From Taudactylus pleione (Eukaryota > Chordata > Amphibia > Anura > Myobatrachidae), in assembly GCA_031769625.1 (NCBI GenBank), contig JAUIMM010000570.1, forward strand, positions 868,001-932,000: a stretch of 64,000 nucleotides of DNA, read 5' to 3'. Positions 52,938 to 64,000 of this stretch are shown here, piece by piece; position 1 is the first letter of the stretch, and every line of letters begins with the position of its first letter. A program made the position numbers and the translations under genes. The notes beneath the pieces are model-generated. The model saw only the letters and a list, made by a program, of their open reading frames with translations. It made no database searches and had not been told where the DNA came from.

Positions 52938-53866
52938 GGGCTGTATTTACTACAATCCGCATATTGAATGCGGATTGTAGTGTGATATTACCGAGTGAAT
53001 TCGCATTGCGAATTCCGGCAATATCACAGGGATTTACTATAAATCCCTTGCAGGGACAGAGCTTGCGATAAAGCTCTGTCCCTGCGGATCCCATCCGCAC
53101 TCTAGTCGCGGTATTTTCGGAAATAATACCGCGACTAAGAGCCCGTGCATGCGCCGACCGACCACCGCTACTACCCCCCCACGATGCTAAGCTCCACCCC
53201 CCGCGATCGCGGACCCCCGTGACCCCCCCTCCCCCCCGCTTCATTACACTTACCTGCATCCTCCTGGCCTCCGGTGATTTTCTCCGGGCTTCACGATCAG
53301 GTGATCTCCCATACTGCACTGGGGCCCGATCACCTGATGACCGGGCCCCAGTGCACTGTGGGAGACCAGCTGACCGGAGAGGAGCCATCACCGGAGGCCC
53401 GATCACCGGTCCCTGGATTCAGGTAAGGAAAAAAAAAAATGTTTAATTTTTTTTTTCTTTTTTTTTACAGCAATCAGCTTGCGGTCTGCTTAGAGCACAT
53501 AGCTGATTGCTGGTACCGGCTCCCGCCTCTGCTCTCCCTGTTAGAGCAGAGTGGGAGCCCGGTAACCGGGGGAGACCCTGGATAACGCCACCTCCAGGTG
53601 GCGTTATTATCACAGGGCTTCCCCCGGTATTTTTTTACAATTTATTTTTAGTAACTATGGTCGGATCACATTTCCCATTACAATTATGGGAAATGCGATC
53701 TGCTTTACTAAAAATAAGTGATACCTAGTGGTTGGAGTAGAATTTTACTAATTCTACTCCAATTGCCCTATAGTAACTACAGGTGAAACTAAAATAATGT
53801 GAAAAGGGTGTGAAAACACCCTTTTTCACTTTATTTTAGTCAAAATAATGTTAATAAATAGAGCCC
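52938..53866 (+). mobile_element. array MITE copy 2 (0.93 kb)
   Basis: Same orientation as copy 1 and joined to it by CTT. About 95% alike by eye. Ends GAGCCC at 53861-53866. Confidence 0.93.
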
Positions 53867-53869
53867 CTT

Positions 53870-54624
53870 GGGCTCTATTTACTACAATCCGCATATTGAA
53901 TGCGGATTGTAGTGTGATATTACCGAGTGAATTCGCATTGCGAATTCCGGCAATATCACAGGGATTTACTATAAATCCCTTGCAGGGACAGAGCTTGCGA
54001 TAAAGCTCTGTCCCTGCGGATCCCATCCGCACTCTAGTCGCGGTATTTTCGGAAAAAATACAGCGACTAAGAGCCCGCGCATGCGCCAACCGACCACCGC
54101 TACTACCCCCCACCGATGCTAAGCCCCACCTCCCGCGATCGCGGACCCCCGTGACCCCCCCTCCCCCCCCGCGACCCCCCCCCTTCATTACACTTACATG
54201 CATCCTCCTGGCCTCCGGTGATCTTCTCCGGGCTACCCGATCAGGTGATCTCCCATACTGCACTGGGGCCCGATCACCTGATGACCGGGCCCCAGTGCAC
54301 TGTGGGAGACCAGCTGACCGGAGAGGAGCCATCACCGGAGGCCCGATCACCGGTCCCTGGATTCAGGTAAGGAAAAAAAAAATGTTTAATTTTTTTTTTC
54401 TTTTTTTTACAGCAATCAGCTTGCGGTCTGCTTAGACCACATAGCTGATTGCTGGTACCGGCTCCCGCCTCTGCTCTCCCTGTTAGAGCAGAGTGGGAGC
54501 CCGGTAACCGGGGGAGACCCTGGATAATGCCACCTCCAGGTGGCGTTATTATCACAGGGCTTCCCCCGGTATTTTTTTACAATTTATTTTTAGTAACTCT
54601 GGTCGGATCACATTTCCCATTACC
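53870..54624 (+). mobile_element. array MITE copy 3, 3' truncated
   Basis: Joined to copy 2 by CTT again. Breaks off after CACATTTCCCATTAC where the L1-like ORF2 sequence begins; the missing end is not found beyond the LINE. Confidence 0.93.
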
Positions 54625-57385
54625 AACAGTCGGTGAAATGCACAGAAAATTCAGTTTTCCAATTCTATCGTCATGGCAATAAAATGGGTCGCTCATTATC
54701 AAATTTATTGCGAGGTTCCAGACCAACCTCTAGGGTGGCATTTCTTAGAGATGCTGCGGGGAATAGGACAAATAAAGGTCCTGACATATTAGAAATCTTT
54801 CGTAAATTGTATTCCCACTATTATGGACACACTCACCAACTTTGGCACTTTTGCAGGGTATAGGATTAATTTCCAAAAGTCGGAGATGTTTTGGGTTCTA
54901 GGGTCACTCCGTTGAATTCCCATCTGCTACAGGCTTTCAAGATTTCAAAGCATATCAAATATTTGGGTGTGGTTTTTCCTGCCCACCTATCTGATATATA
55001 CTGTGCCAATTATTCTCCTGTCTTTAGTTCAATATTTAAGATGCTGGATAACTGGTGCTCGCTGCCTCTATCCTTACTTGGCAGAGCATCTGTTCTTCAA
55101 TCCATTATCTTTCTCAAACTGTCATATCTAATCCAGATGATTCCCATTAAAATTGCTAAAATTGATCTTTGTAGGCTGAATAAGGATTTTTTTGACTTGC
55201 TCTGGAAGGGTCAGAGATCACTTATTGCAAGAAATAAACTATTTTTGAATAAAAAAGACGGGGGTTTGTGGATTCCAAATCTATTCCAAATCTGAACAAT
55301 CAGTCTCTTTTGGATATGTTTTGGATTGGTGCTCAGGAACAGAATGGTACACATGTAGAATACTAGAGCAGGGAGTTTTGTTTCCCTACTCCCCTGCTGC
55401 ATTGCTAAATGTTCCTCGTAAGGAATTACCAAAATGTGCAGCGTCCAATATATTTTTTATCGACACTTATGTTATGTGGAAGGCTATCAACAGGAAACTT
55501 CGCCGTAGATATACAGTCTCTAAATATATCACATTTTGGGGTAACCCAGCCTTTCAGCTGGGGTTGACAATGTGGGCTTCTCCCGGTGGCGTGAGAAGGG
55601 AATATCGGCAATCAAGGATATTTATGACCCAGGAGGCACAATTCTTACCTTTCAGATGCTTAGCAATCAATTTATTTTCTTTACCAGCTAAAGATTTCTT
55701 TATGTTTTTACAAGTCAGACACTATTCGCAGTCTCTATTGCCTGCCGTGATTTCTGTTGATATTGTAGATTCTCTACAGTCATTAATAACAAGAAGCACT
55801 ACTTTATCTTATAAAACTAAATATCTTTATGTAGATTTGCTTCCTGTGACTATAGAAAAGGCTTGGTCTTCTACTGTCGAGATTTGGAGGAAAGACATCC
55901 CACAAATCACATATCCCCCAGCTCTGTTGTCACACATGGAAAAAACGGTTAGAATTTTACACTCAGCATTGCTACAGGAGGTTCACTTGAAAACGGTACA
56001 CCGCACATATATAGCACCAGAACAGAGGCGTCATATGGTCCTCGGTGAATCTGGGGCATGTTTAAAATGTAGACACTGTTACTCGACCAGCTTTCATAAC
56101 ATGTTGGAGTGTGGAAAGATAAGAAAGTTCTGGGGGAAGGTCATGTGCTTTATTAATGAGGTTTGTAAACTACATCTAACTACAGATCCCTTGGCTATGT
56201 TGGGTGCCAACTTTATTAACTGGGATCTCCAGGGCAGAGAGGGAATGAACTTAGGGCCTGATTCAGAGCCGAACGCTCTGACCAGAGCGCTCGCTCTGAA
56301 TCAGTGCCCTCCTCCATGAAAATGGAGCGGCCTCCTGGCCGCTCGCATAGCTGTGGGTGACCACCCACAGCATATACGAGCGTCCATGATGATGGTCGCG
56401 ATGGTCTTGATCATCGCGACCATCAGGCTTGCGATGGAGACCCTGTGGTAGGGTCTCGCTGCCGCAAGCCCTGGAGTGATTTTGGCTCTATCAGAGCCAA
56501 AATCACTCCCACTGACATCACTAGTGATGTCAGTGGGGCCGGCTTCAGACGGTAGGCGTTCCCATGGGAACACCTCCATCTGGCAGGCATGCCCACCAAA
56601 GGGGGCGTGCTGTCAATCAACATCGACAGCACGCCCCCTTTGGTGCGAGACCTGGAGCGATGGAGAACCCGTCGCTCGCCGGGTCTCGCGCATGGGCACG
56701 ACGGAGCTCCTTCCATCGTGCGCATGCGCAGTGGGGGAACATCGACCATCTTGCGAGTGTCCTGCGCTCGCGAGCGGGTCTGAATGACCCCCTTATTCCT
56801 TTTTTGACCGTGACAGTCACAGTTGAAAAAAAAAATTATTTTGAGGAATTGGATAACCGCAACCCCTCCTTTTTATTTCGGCGGTGAAAGCTACCCTATT
56901 ATAACTAATTTATCTAGACAGGAGAGGTTCACTACCAGATATTGAGAGAGGTGCAGTCCGATTCCACAGGAAAATGGGGAATTTATATTGATTCGCTTGA
57001 TTCTGACCCCCAGAGCCGTATCTTCCGATTATTCAAAACTATGACATGGTACTTACTTAGGAATTTGGTATGATATTTGATGTTGCACCATAGACCAGGG
57101 GGTGGGGGGAGGTGGACAAGGGTATTGGGTAATTTGTTTTGGTTTAACTTTGTTCAGGTCTTTTATTGACAAGATTTATCTCCGATTGGAAATTTTAAGA
57201 CGAGATATGATTTTTTCATCTTCTAAATGTTCATATCATTTATGGAAACATCACTGTTTTTTTGGATGTATTTTTCTATCAACATGTGTTGCAGTGTATG
57301 ACTTTTGCAAATTTATTGTATATTATATATATTTTTTGTTGTGGCTATTAACAAAATAAAAATTGTTATTAAAAGAAAAAATCTG
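54625..57385 (+). pseudogene. L1-like LINE ORF2 3' part and tail
   Basis: 54891-55295 reads SKHIKYLGVVFPAHLSDIY, WCSLPLSLLGRASVLQSIIF and LLWKGQRSLIARNKLFLNKK, the connection/thumb region of L1-type reverse transcriptases. 55321-56250 is the C-terminal region with the zinc knuckle CLKCRHCYSTSFHNMLECGK. A frame break lies near 55300. The ORF is entered by a MITE (56254-56792), then a 3' untranslated part runs to an A-rich tail ending near 57385 (AATAAAAATTG). Endonuclease and most of the polymerase are missing, as in 5'-truncated LINE copies. Confidence 0.87.
56254..56792. mobile_element. Harbinger-like MITE in the LINE ORF2
   Basis: Flanked by TTA at 56251-56253 and 56793-56795. Ends GGGCCTGATTCAGAGCC and CGGGTCTGAATGACCCC. 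Contains GGTCGCGATGGTC/GATCATCGCGACC hairpin and GCCAAAATCACTCC inverse pairs. The left 200 bp recur inverted at 63310-63493. Confidence 0.92.
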
Positions 57386-58900
57386 CCTCACAAAAATAAA
57401 TTAAGAGCACATGTAATATAATTGTTATTAATATACTGGAATAACGTCAGACCGAGTTTATCGTCATATTTTATCCTACGGCTGCAGATTTTGTTTACAG
57501 CTTTGCATGGAATTATTCTGCTATAATATGGACCATCTTAAAACTATTTAAAATGTACAGATGTTGGTACAAGACTAATTTATTCATTACCCACTGCAGA
57601 TAAACCTGACTTATTTTGTTCACGTGTAACATGTCATTTGCGATCGTTTAAACTTTAAATACAGCCAAGCGAAAGTTATTTCATGCAATTGTTTATGACT
57701 GTTATTTCATTTCCTTTTCCCCTTCCCTGGTTACTTGTGTGTGTGTGTGTTGTGTGTGTGTGTTGTGTGTGTGTGTGCGCGCCTTCACTACAGGACATAG
57801 AAGCCCATCATTCACTGGGAATTGAGATAATGAGGCGAAAGCAGGAAAAGAAAAGCGGAAGAAGGAATTTGAAATCTCTGTTGCACTTAATTTGCAGTCT
57901 CTGATCTCCAGAATGGAGGCAGTATATAATGACACTTGTGTTGCAGAGATGGACACAGTTCACTTCGCTGCCTCGTCTTTGGTGTGAAAATATGATAATG
58001 CAGCAGGAGGCACCCGAGGAGAAAAGACGGCACCTGACAACATCGCAGATCCGAGTGCTGCGACCTAAGATTGCTCAGATTGGCCCCCGCAGCTCCGTAC
58101 CAGATCCTGGCCTCGGCGCTCCCAAACACGTGGGTGATACATCCATGTTTTCCGGAACTGATCCCTGCACCGCCCTCACAAGGTCACAGCCTGTCAGCCA
58201 AGCGGCAGCTCAGGGGGCACTGTGTGTGATGACGCAGGATCAGTTCTGCGCAGGCGCCTCACTATCGGAGATGTACATCTCTAAATGATGCCTATTGTTC
58301 TATATTCTAGATATCTGGAGAGCTGACAGGAGCACGTCTATTAATTTGCCCCATGTTACTATTACAGAGAATCAACAGATGACAAAATCCTTATTACAAC
58401 TCCACAGGTGTGTAAACATATTATCAGATTAATAAACAACAGTTTGTAGACAAACAACCCAAACGCTAGATTAATTTATTGTTGGCCGGTGAGAAGAATT
58501 CGTCACCCCATCAGCTATAGATCCATTCTACAAACTGAGTGACCCTACTGTGCTCGCTGGCTGACATCAGAATCACTGACTGGGGGTAAATAAAGTCCGT
58601 GATGACTGTAGGTGAATTATTTAATAACACCCCTTTTGGAAATGCGTGTTTACAGGTACGGTGGTTTGGCAAAGGTGTGGTGGTATGGCACTGTGATACA
58701 CTGGTTATGACGGAATGGAGCGGGGTGTGTTACACATCACCGGTCAGTGACTGTATATAGCTTGCGGTAGCAGTACAGGATGCTGGAACAGCAGTAATTG
58801 CAGAATAATACGATGGGTCTCTCAGAGCTAAGTGGGAGCCGTCCATCCCACTGTGTCGCTTTCTCACTGGAAAGACAAGACGTTCTCACATATGTTCAGT
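57386..58900. other. intergenic, no gene supported
   Basis: A (TG)n tract at 57736-57778. The 119-aa ORF at 57929-58288 lies in GC-richer sequence but has no domain and no splice context I trust. Confidence 0.45.
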
Positions 58901-59645
58901 AGCAGGGCCGACTCCAGGGGTAGCCGTGCCCTGTGGGTAAAATGCGCCCCATAGTTGCGATTGAAAATGGGGTGTGGCCTAATTATCATAGACCACACCC
59001 CCTAAGTTACATTATTTGGAGGCATGCCTGCATGCCATGCCTCCTGTGTAACGTCAGCATCCATTCAGCTACTCCGGGGTCCGACAGCGCCGCACAGCTG
59101 CAGCAGTGGGGGTGCCCAACCTCCGGACCAGACCACCCGCGGGACACTTCGGCCCACAGGTGGAACAGCGGGACTGTGCTGTCCCGCTGACATTGGGATG
59201 TTTGGAGGTGTGCGAAACACCTGGTCGAAACACCCCAAGAGTCTGCCCTGCTCAGTAATAACTTTGGCAGCCATCTTGGAACAGGGAATGAAGCCTCCGT
59301 GGACAACAGGAAGACTGGAGTCTGTGCAGTAGCACTCTCCTCTTTCAATAACCGCAAATTCCCATCAGGAAAATAGGGTCCTGCACATACCATGGTAACT
59401 TCATGTTTTCCCATATTGCTGCTCTGGAAGGCAATTAAAATTAAGAACTGTCCTACACAGATCTATGGAAATAGGAGCAGGACGGTCATTTATACACTAA
59501 GAACAAACGTCTGTTCTAACAGAAATCAATGGTCTTGTATTACTCATTTCTGAGAGTACAAACCATTTTTTACAGGTTCACCCTCAGTCTTGTCAAAAGG
59601 TTATAGACTAGCCACACAAACTGGACATATGTTGAGCAAGGAATT
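58901..59645. other. unassigned, probably MITE-containing
   Basis: GCAGGGCCGACTCCAGGGG at 58903 looks like a hAT-type left end, but I could not find its partner. Overlapping ORFs in both strands lack domains. Confidence 0.4.
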
Positions 59646-59649
59646 GGTA

Positions 59650-61527
59650 TGTAATGCCGGCTGTCGTGATGCCTCCTGTCAAAATACCGACAGCAGCATC
59701 CCAATGGTTAGTATCCCGACAGGGGTGGGGTAAGTATATTTATCCTCCTGCCTTCTCCCCCTAACCCTTTCTTTTCGTAGCCTAACCCTAAGCTTCCCCA
59801 CACCGCACCCTGACCCTCCACATCAGTGCCTAAACCTAACCCTCCTCTCTTAGTGCCTAACCCTAACACCCCCAGTGGTGGCTTACCCTAACCTCCCCCC
59901 CCCAAAAAAAACCTAACGCTAACCCCGCTATGCTACCCAAACTTAACCCTCCCCTCCACGGCTAACACTAAGGGGTAAATTTACTAAGAATCGAGTCTGG
60001 GAGAGTTTTTTTTTTTTTCAACTCGATTAGCTTCACCTAAACTCGGGTGATTTCATGCTCCTGAGACTCGCAAATTTGCAAAGAAGGGAGTTTAGCTGAG
60101 AGTGAGATGGCCACGTGGGAACTATCAGTAGCCAGAGATAATCAGCGGCCGCTCTACAGTTAGTGGGCGCTGATTGGCTGGCGGGACGTGCAAACCCCAT
60201 GCAGTCCCATCAGCTGGCATTCGCGAGGGATCTGTATGTGTGGCAACACACATACATATCCTGGGTCCGTGTGGTTGGGTAAGTCGTTTTTTTGTTTTGC
60301 CAAGTCCCGGGGATGCTGCAGAGACCAGCGCCAGGATATAGGTGAGTATGCAATCTGGTATAGGTGAGTATGTGTGAATGGGTAGGTGTGTGTATAAAGC
60401 TTTACTAATCACGGTGTGTGTGTTTTGTCTTTAACTATTTATTTTACAGTGGGGGTACAGGTGCCGCCCGTCTGCTTGCACTGGTAGTTCCATAAGTGCC
60501 AAAGGGCAGGCATGCTGGCACCTGTAGTCCCACTGTAAAATACAATAGTTTACTTAAATTTTCCCACTTTATTACCCCCGTACTCAACGCTCCAGGGGTA
60601 CGGGGAAGAGCCCCGGGCTTCAGACCAAGCCTGGGGTTAAGGGAGAGGGGGGACCCCTTTTTGGGGGGGTCCCTACCTCCCCTGAGATCCCCGGCTTGCC
60701 CTGACCGGCTTGGGATAATAATGCTTTGGCCCCGGAGTTCTGGTGAAAGGGTCTCTGGGCTGTGGCATTACAGCCCAGCCATTTTGGGTCTGGTGCTGGC
60801 TTTAAATATAGGGGGGACCCTACGCATTTTTTTCCCCACTATACTTAAAACCAGGGGTGGCACTGCAGCCTGGTGTTGGTTTCTAAATTATGGTGGAACC
60901 CTGCACATTTTGTTCCCCGTAATCTTAGAAACCAGGACAGGCTGGCAAGCCTGGGGCTGGTTAGGCTTTTGGGGGGGGGGCCCTATGTCATTTTACTTCA
61001 GATAATTACAATTATTTTCTATATTTACAGGCAGAAACATACATGGATCACAGCGATCTGTGTATGTTTCTGCCAAACTCTCAGATCACAGGCAGGTGTA
61101 TTTTTTTCATGAGTTTTTACAGGAGCAGTTTCCCATTTCATGAGAGTTTAGAAACTCTCTGCTTGGTAAATTCCAGAATCCTATCTTCACCAGTGAAAAG
61201 GTTCTTGAGTTTGGCCGATGGTGAAGTGAAGAGAGTTTGCTAACTCTCCAGTATTTTCCCGTAGCAAAGGAGAGCTCTCTCCCGAGTTTGACATTAGTAA
61301 ATTTGAGAGTGGGAAAAAATGCCCAAACTCTCAGCTTAGTAAATGTACCCCTAAGGGTGCCCCAGCTTACCTTTGTTCGGGCTGGCATCCTTCTGTGTTT
61401 TGGCATCGGGATTAAGATAGGTGTTGGTATTTTGACACCTATCTTAAATCCTGTGTTGGGCTTTCAGCATCGGGATTGAGACCAGCGGCATCGCGGACGC
61501 CGATCTCATAACTACACCCCATTGCGC
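59650..61527. mobile_element. CCCGAC-family MITE split by a larger element
   Basis: Left part GCCGGCTGTCGTGATG, CCGACAGCAGCATCCC and CCTAACCCTAA words to 59971; right part after 61355 with AAGGGTGCCCCAGCTTACC, CAGCATCGGGATTGAG. The host sequence continues across the TAA duplication of the inserted unit. Confidence 0.55.
59972..61351. mobile_element. Harbinger-like non-autonomous element, 1.38 kb
   Basis: Ends GGGGTAAATTTACTAAG and CTTAGTAAATGTACCCC, with TAA at 59969-59971 and 61352-61354. Contains CTCGGGTGATTTC/GAGAGTTTAG words and G-rich tracts. The 169-aa ORF has no domain. Confidence 0.9.
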
Positions 61528-61959
61528 AAGCATTGATCACAACCCCCATCAGGGCCAGATTAAGGGGGGGCGACAGGGGCGGTCGTCCCTGGGCCCCCAC
61601 ACACGGAGGGGCCCCCACTAGCAGCGGTGCGCTGTCTGTGCCCGCCGCTAGTGTCCCCTCCCCTAGTGTAGTGTAGACCGCGCAGGGAGCGCGGCCACAC
61701 TACACAGTGACATACACACAGCCGCCGACGGCAGCTGTGTGTATGTTACAGCAGCCGATGGGAGTCAGACAGACTCTCATTGGCTGCTGCACAACGGAAG
61801 GGAGCCGGCTCCCCCCCGCAGCTGGTGATGATGGGAGAGACATCATGACGCTGACGTCTCTCCCAACTGTGTAACAGAAGAGCCGGGACTCGTGTCAGGA
61901 GCGGGGATTCAGGTAAGCTTTTGTGTGTGTGTGTGTGTGGAGCACTGTCACTGCATAGG

Positions 61960-62580
61960 GGGGGGAGCGTTACAGGCATCCCTGTATAGGGGGGCAGCTA
62001 CAAGGGTCACTGTATAGGGGGACCACTTCATGGGGGCACTATATAGGGGGGTGTTTGCTACTGGGGGCAATGCATAGGGGAGGGCTACTACTTGGGCACT
62101 TTATAGGTGGGGACCACTACTGGGGGCAGAGCATGGTGGGGACTACTACTGGGGGCAGAGCATGGGGGAGACTACTATGGGGGAAATGCTTTAGGGGGAA
62201 TACTACTGGGGACACTATATAAAGGACACTGCATAGGTGGAATTACTACTGGGGACACTATATAAAGGACACTGCATAGCGGACATTACTACTGGGGGCA
62301 CTGTATAGGGGTGGACTACTACTGCGGGCAATGCATAGGGGGGAACTACTACTGAGGGCACTGTATAGGGGGGACAAATACTGGGGGCACTGTATAGGGG
62401 GGACCACTACTGTGGGCATTATATAAGGGGCACTGCATAGGGAAGACCAATACTGGGGGCACTGCTTAGGGGGGACTACTACAGGGGGCACTGCATAAGG
62501 AGCACTGTATAGGGGGGACCATTACTGGGGACATTGCATAAGGGGCACTTCTACAGTGGGCATTGCAAGAGGGGCATTAA
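61960..62580. repeat. minisatellite of GGGGCACTGYATAGGGG units
   Basis: Degenerate 27-35 bp units with ACTACTACTGGGGGCA and CTGTATAGGGGGGACC. Similar in style to the array at 34500-34735, both within hAT-type elements. Confidence 0.92.
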
Positions 62581-62679
62581 GGTGAATAGATAGAAAAAAA
62601 AATCCTAGGGTGACGAGAAACAGTGGTATATAGGGGCCCCCACAAGTTTGTTGCCCAGGGGCCCCAACAGGGGATGCAA

Positions 62680-63230
62680 AAGGGAAGCCGGCTGACGTAA
62701 GCCCAACAGCCGGCTTCCCGACATCTTTATCCCGGCGAGGGTTAAAAGACAGGCGTCTAAATCTAAACGCCTGTCATTTTTCCGATCGAAGGGATGCCGG
62801 GCGCCGCGAGCAGACAGCCGCTGGGGGGAGAGGGTTAGGTTTAGGGCTCCCGGGGGGGGACTTAGGGTTAGGCACCCCCCGGGAGGGTTAGGGTTAGGCT
62901 AGGGGAAGGAAGGGTTAGGGTTAGGCACCCCCGGGGGGAGGTTAGGGCTAGGCACCCCCCTGGGGTACTTAGGTTTAGGCAGCAGGGAACGGGGGGGGTT
63001 AGGTTTAGGCACTTAGAGGGGGGATTAGGGTTAGGCACAGAGGGGAGGTCAGGGTTAGGCACCCATGAGGAGGGTTAGGGTTAGGGAGGTTAGGTTAGTA
63101 AGTACTCACCTATGGACGATCGGGATTTCCAGCACTGTCGGGCTGCCGCTGCCGGGATCTCTTCATTTGTCTGCCTGACGCTGCCGGGATTCGAACTCCC
63201 GGCCATGCAGCCGGCGGTATTTCATACCGC
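62680..63230. mobile_element. CCCGAC-family MITE with telomere-like tract
   Basis: GCCGGCTTCCCGACATC at the left and GCCGGCGGTATTTCATACCGC near the right; interior 62830-63090 is a degenerate GGGTTAGGGTTAGGCACC array on the plus strand. Confidence 0.55.
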
Positions 63231-63309
63231 TTCCCCCCACAGACCTTAATCCGGCCCTGGCCTCCATATATTTACAATATTCTTAATTAGTAAACCCGAC
63301 CGCAGGGTT

Positions 63310-63493
63310 TCCCTCGCAATTGCGATGGTCGCGATGGTCAAGACCATCGCGACCATCTTTTTGCACGCTCGTAAATGCTGTGGGTGGTGACCCACAGCTA
63401 TACGAGCGTCCAGGAGGACGCTCCATATTAATGGAGGAGGGTCCTGATTCAGAGCGAGCGCTCTGGTCAGAGCGTCCGGCTCTGAATCAGGGC
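63310..63493 (-). mobile_element. partial copy of the 56254-56792 MITE
   Basis: Inverse of the left end of that element: GCGATGGTCGCGATGGTC, CTGTGGGTGGTGACCCACAG, ACGAGCGTCCAGGAGG, CTCTGAATCAGGGCC. Confidence 0.88.
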
Positions 63494-63577
63494 CTATATT
63501 GTGTATAACTTATGTTACTTATCAATAACTGTAACCATGGAAACATCAATGTGCCAAAGCTTAGTTTGTGCCAGCAA

Positions 63578-63581
63578 TTAC

Positions 63582-63625
<44 letters not shown>

Positions 63626-63655
63626 GAATAAGAATAAGAATAAGAATAATAAATA
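63578..63655. repeat. (AAT)n / (AATAAG)n microsatellite
   Basis: ATA trinucleotide run passing into AATAAG units. Confidence 0.95.
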
Positions 63656-64000
63656 ATACAGGTGAACTACAACAGAGGGATTACAGTACAATTTTATTAA
63701 TTATTTGACATAGACCGGGTTATTTAAAGTAAAATACTGTATAAATAAAGACAAATAATAACATAATTCTCTGTACATTCCAATATTCAACATGGAGGTA
63801 ATCCAAAAACTGGGTGAGATTACTGTACCTGTTAACGCCAACACTTTTGTTTACTGTGGTGACAGCTGAGAGTAACGAGAGGAAACAGGACTGTCCTCAT
63901 AATGTGGTTACAACAGAGTTCCAGAGCTATTGGCAGCCAGCAGAGGCAAATATTGAATATGTTCATATAATGACACTTAAATGAATTAGTCTGTAGACAA
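63656..64000. other. unassigned right edge
   Basis: AT-rich, no repeat signature recognised. TTTATT at 63695 is AATAAA on the minus strand, so a minus-strand 3' untranslated region is possible but not supported by any exon. Confidence 0.3.

Larger units (their letters stand above)
61550..63259. mobile_element. non-autonomous hAT element, 1.7 kb
   Basis: Ends CAGGGCCAGATTAAG and CTTAATCCGGCCCTG. Flanks ACCCCCAT and GCCTCCAT agree at 6 of 8. Contains a hAT-type GGGGCCCCC region, a minisatellite and an inserted CCCGAC-family MITE. Confidence 0.8.

Noticed and set aside
57929..58288. 119-aa ORF in GC-richer sequence as a possible exon
   Set aside because: No domain, no convincing splice sites and unremarkable composition.

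Overview
This is vertebrate nuclear DNA. The only host gene I can support is an anterior-gradient protein-disulfide-isomerase-family gene (AGR2 type) on the minus strand, about 19855-38627. It is split into one non-coding and seven coding exons. The exons were rebuilt by hand from splice sites and reading phase, and they join to a 170-codon ORF with a signal peptide, a CPHS redox site and a KTEL ER-retention tail. The rest is mostly transposable elements. The mix of hAT, Harbinger-like MITEs, Ngaro, an L1-like LINE, a Tc1 relic and a possible Penelope-like relic, plus many nested fold-back MITEs and AT microsatellites, points to an amphibian, most likely a frog. That identification is inference.

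Layout. 1-9930 is intergenic sequence with nested non-autonomous elements; two of hAT type have 8-bp target duplications (2867-4413, 8371-9833). 9937-15024 is a decayed 5.1-kb autonomous hAT element with a perfect 8-bp target duplication. 15025-19850 holds more MITEs and fold-backs. 19855-38627 is AGR2, whose sixth intron carries a second, apparently intact 4.9-kb hAT element (23349-28289) with a 1037-aa BED-finger transposase read antisense to the host gene. Introns 4 and 5 also carry a hAT MITE, a 32-bp minisatellite and others.

Upstream of the AGR2 promoter, 38700-43700 contains MITEs, a fold-back made from the hAT 5' end, and a Tc1/mariner 3' relic. 43725-45700 has an L1-like ORF1 fragment, then sequence with a hammerhead-ribozyme-like core of the kind carried by Penelope-like elements. 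About 46000-51870 (minus strand) is a decayed Ngaro-type tyrosine-recombinase retrotransposon with gag-like, reverse transcriptase/RNase H, recombinase and SGNH-hydrolase regions. 52024-54624 is a head-to-tail array of three copies of one 0.9-kb MITE. 54625-57385 is the 3' part of an L1-like ORF2, itself hit by a MITE. 57386-64000 is intergenic, dominated by nested MITEs and minisatellites.

The host gene and the elements do not form a pathway. Their relation is insertion: AGR2 introns have been expanded by transposons. No bacterial-type genes, CRISPR arrays, tRNA or rRNA genes were seen.
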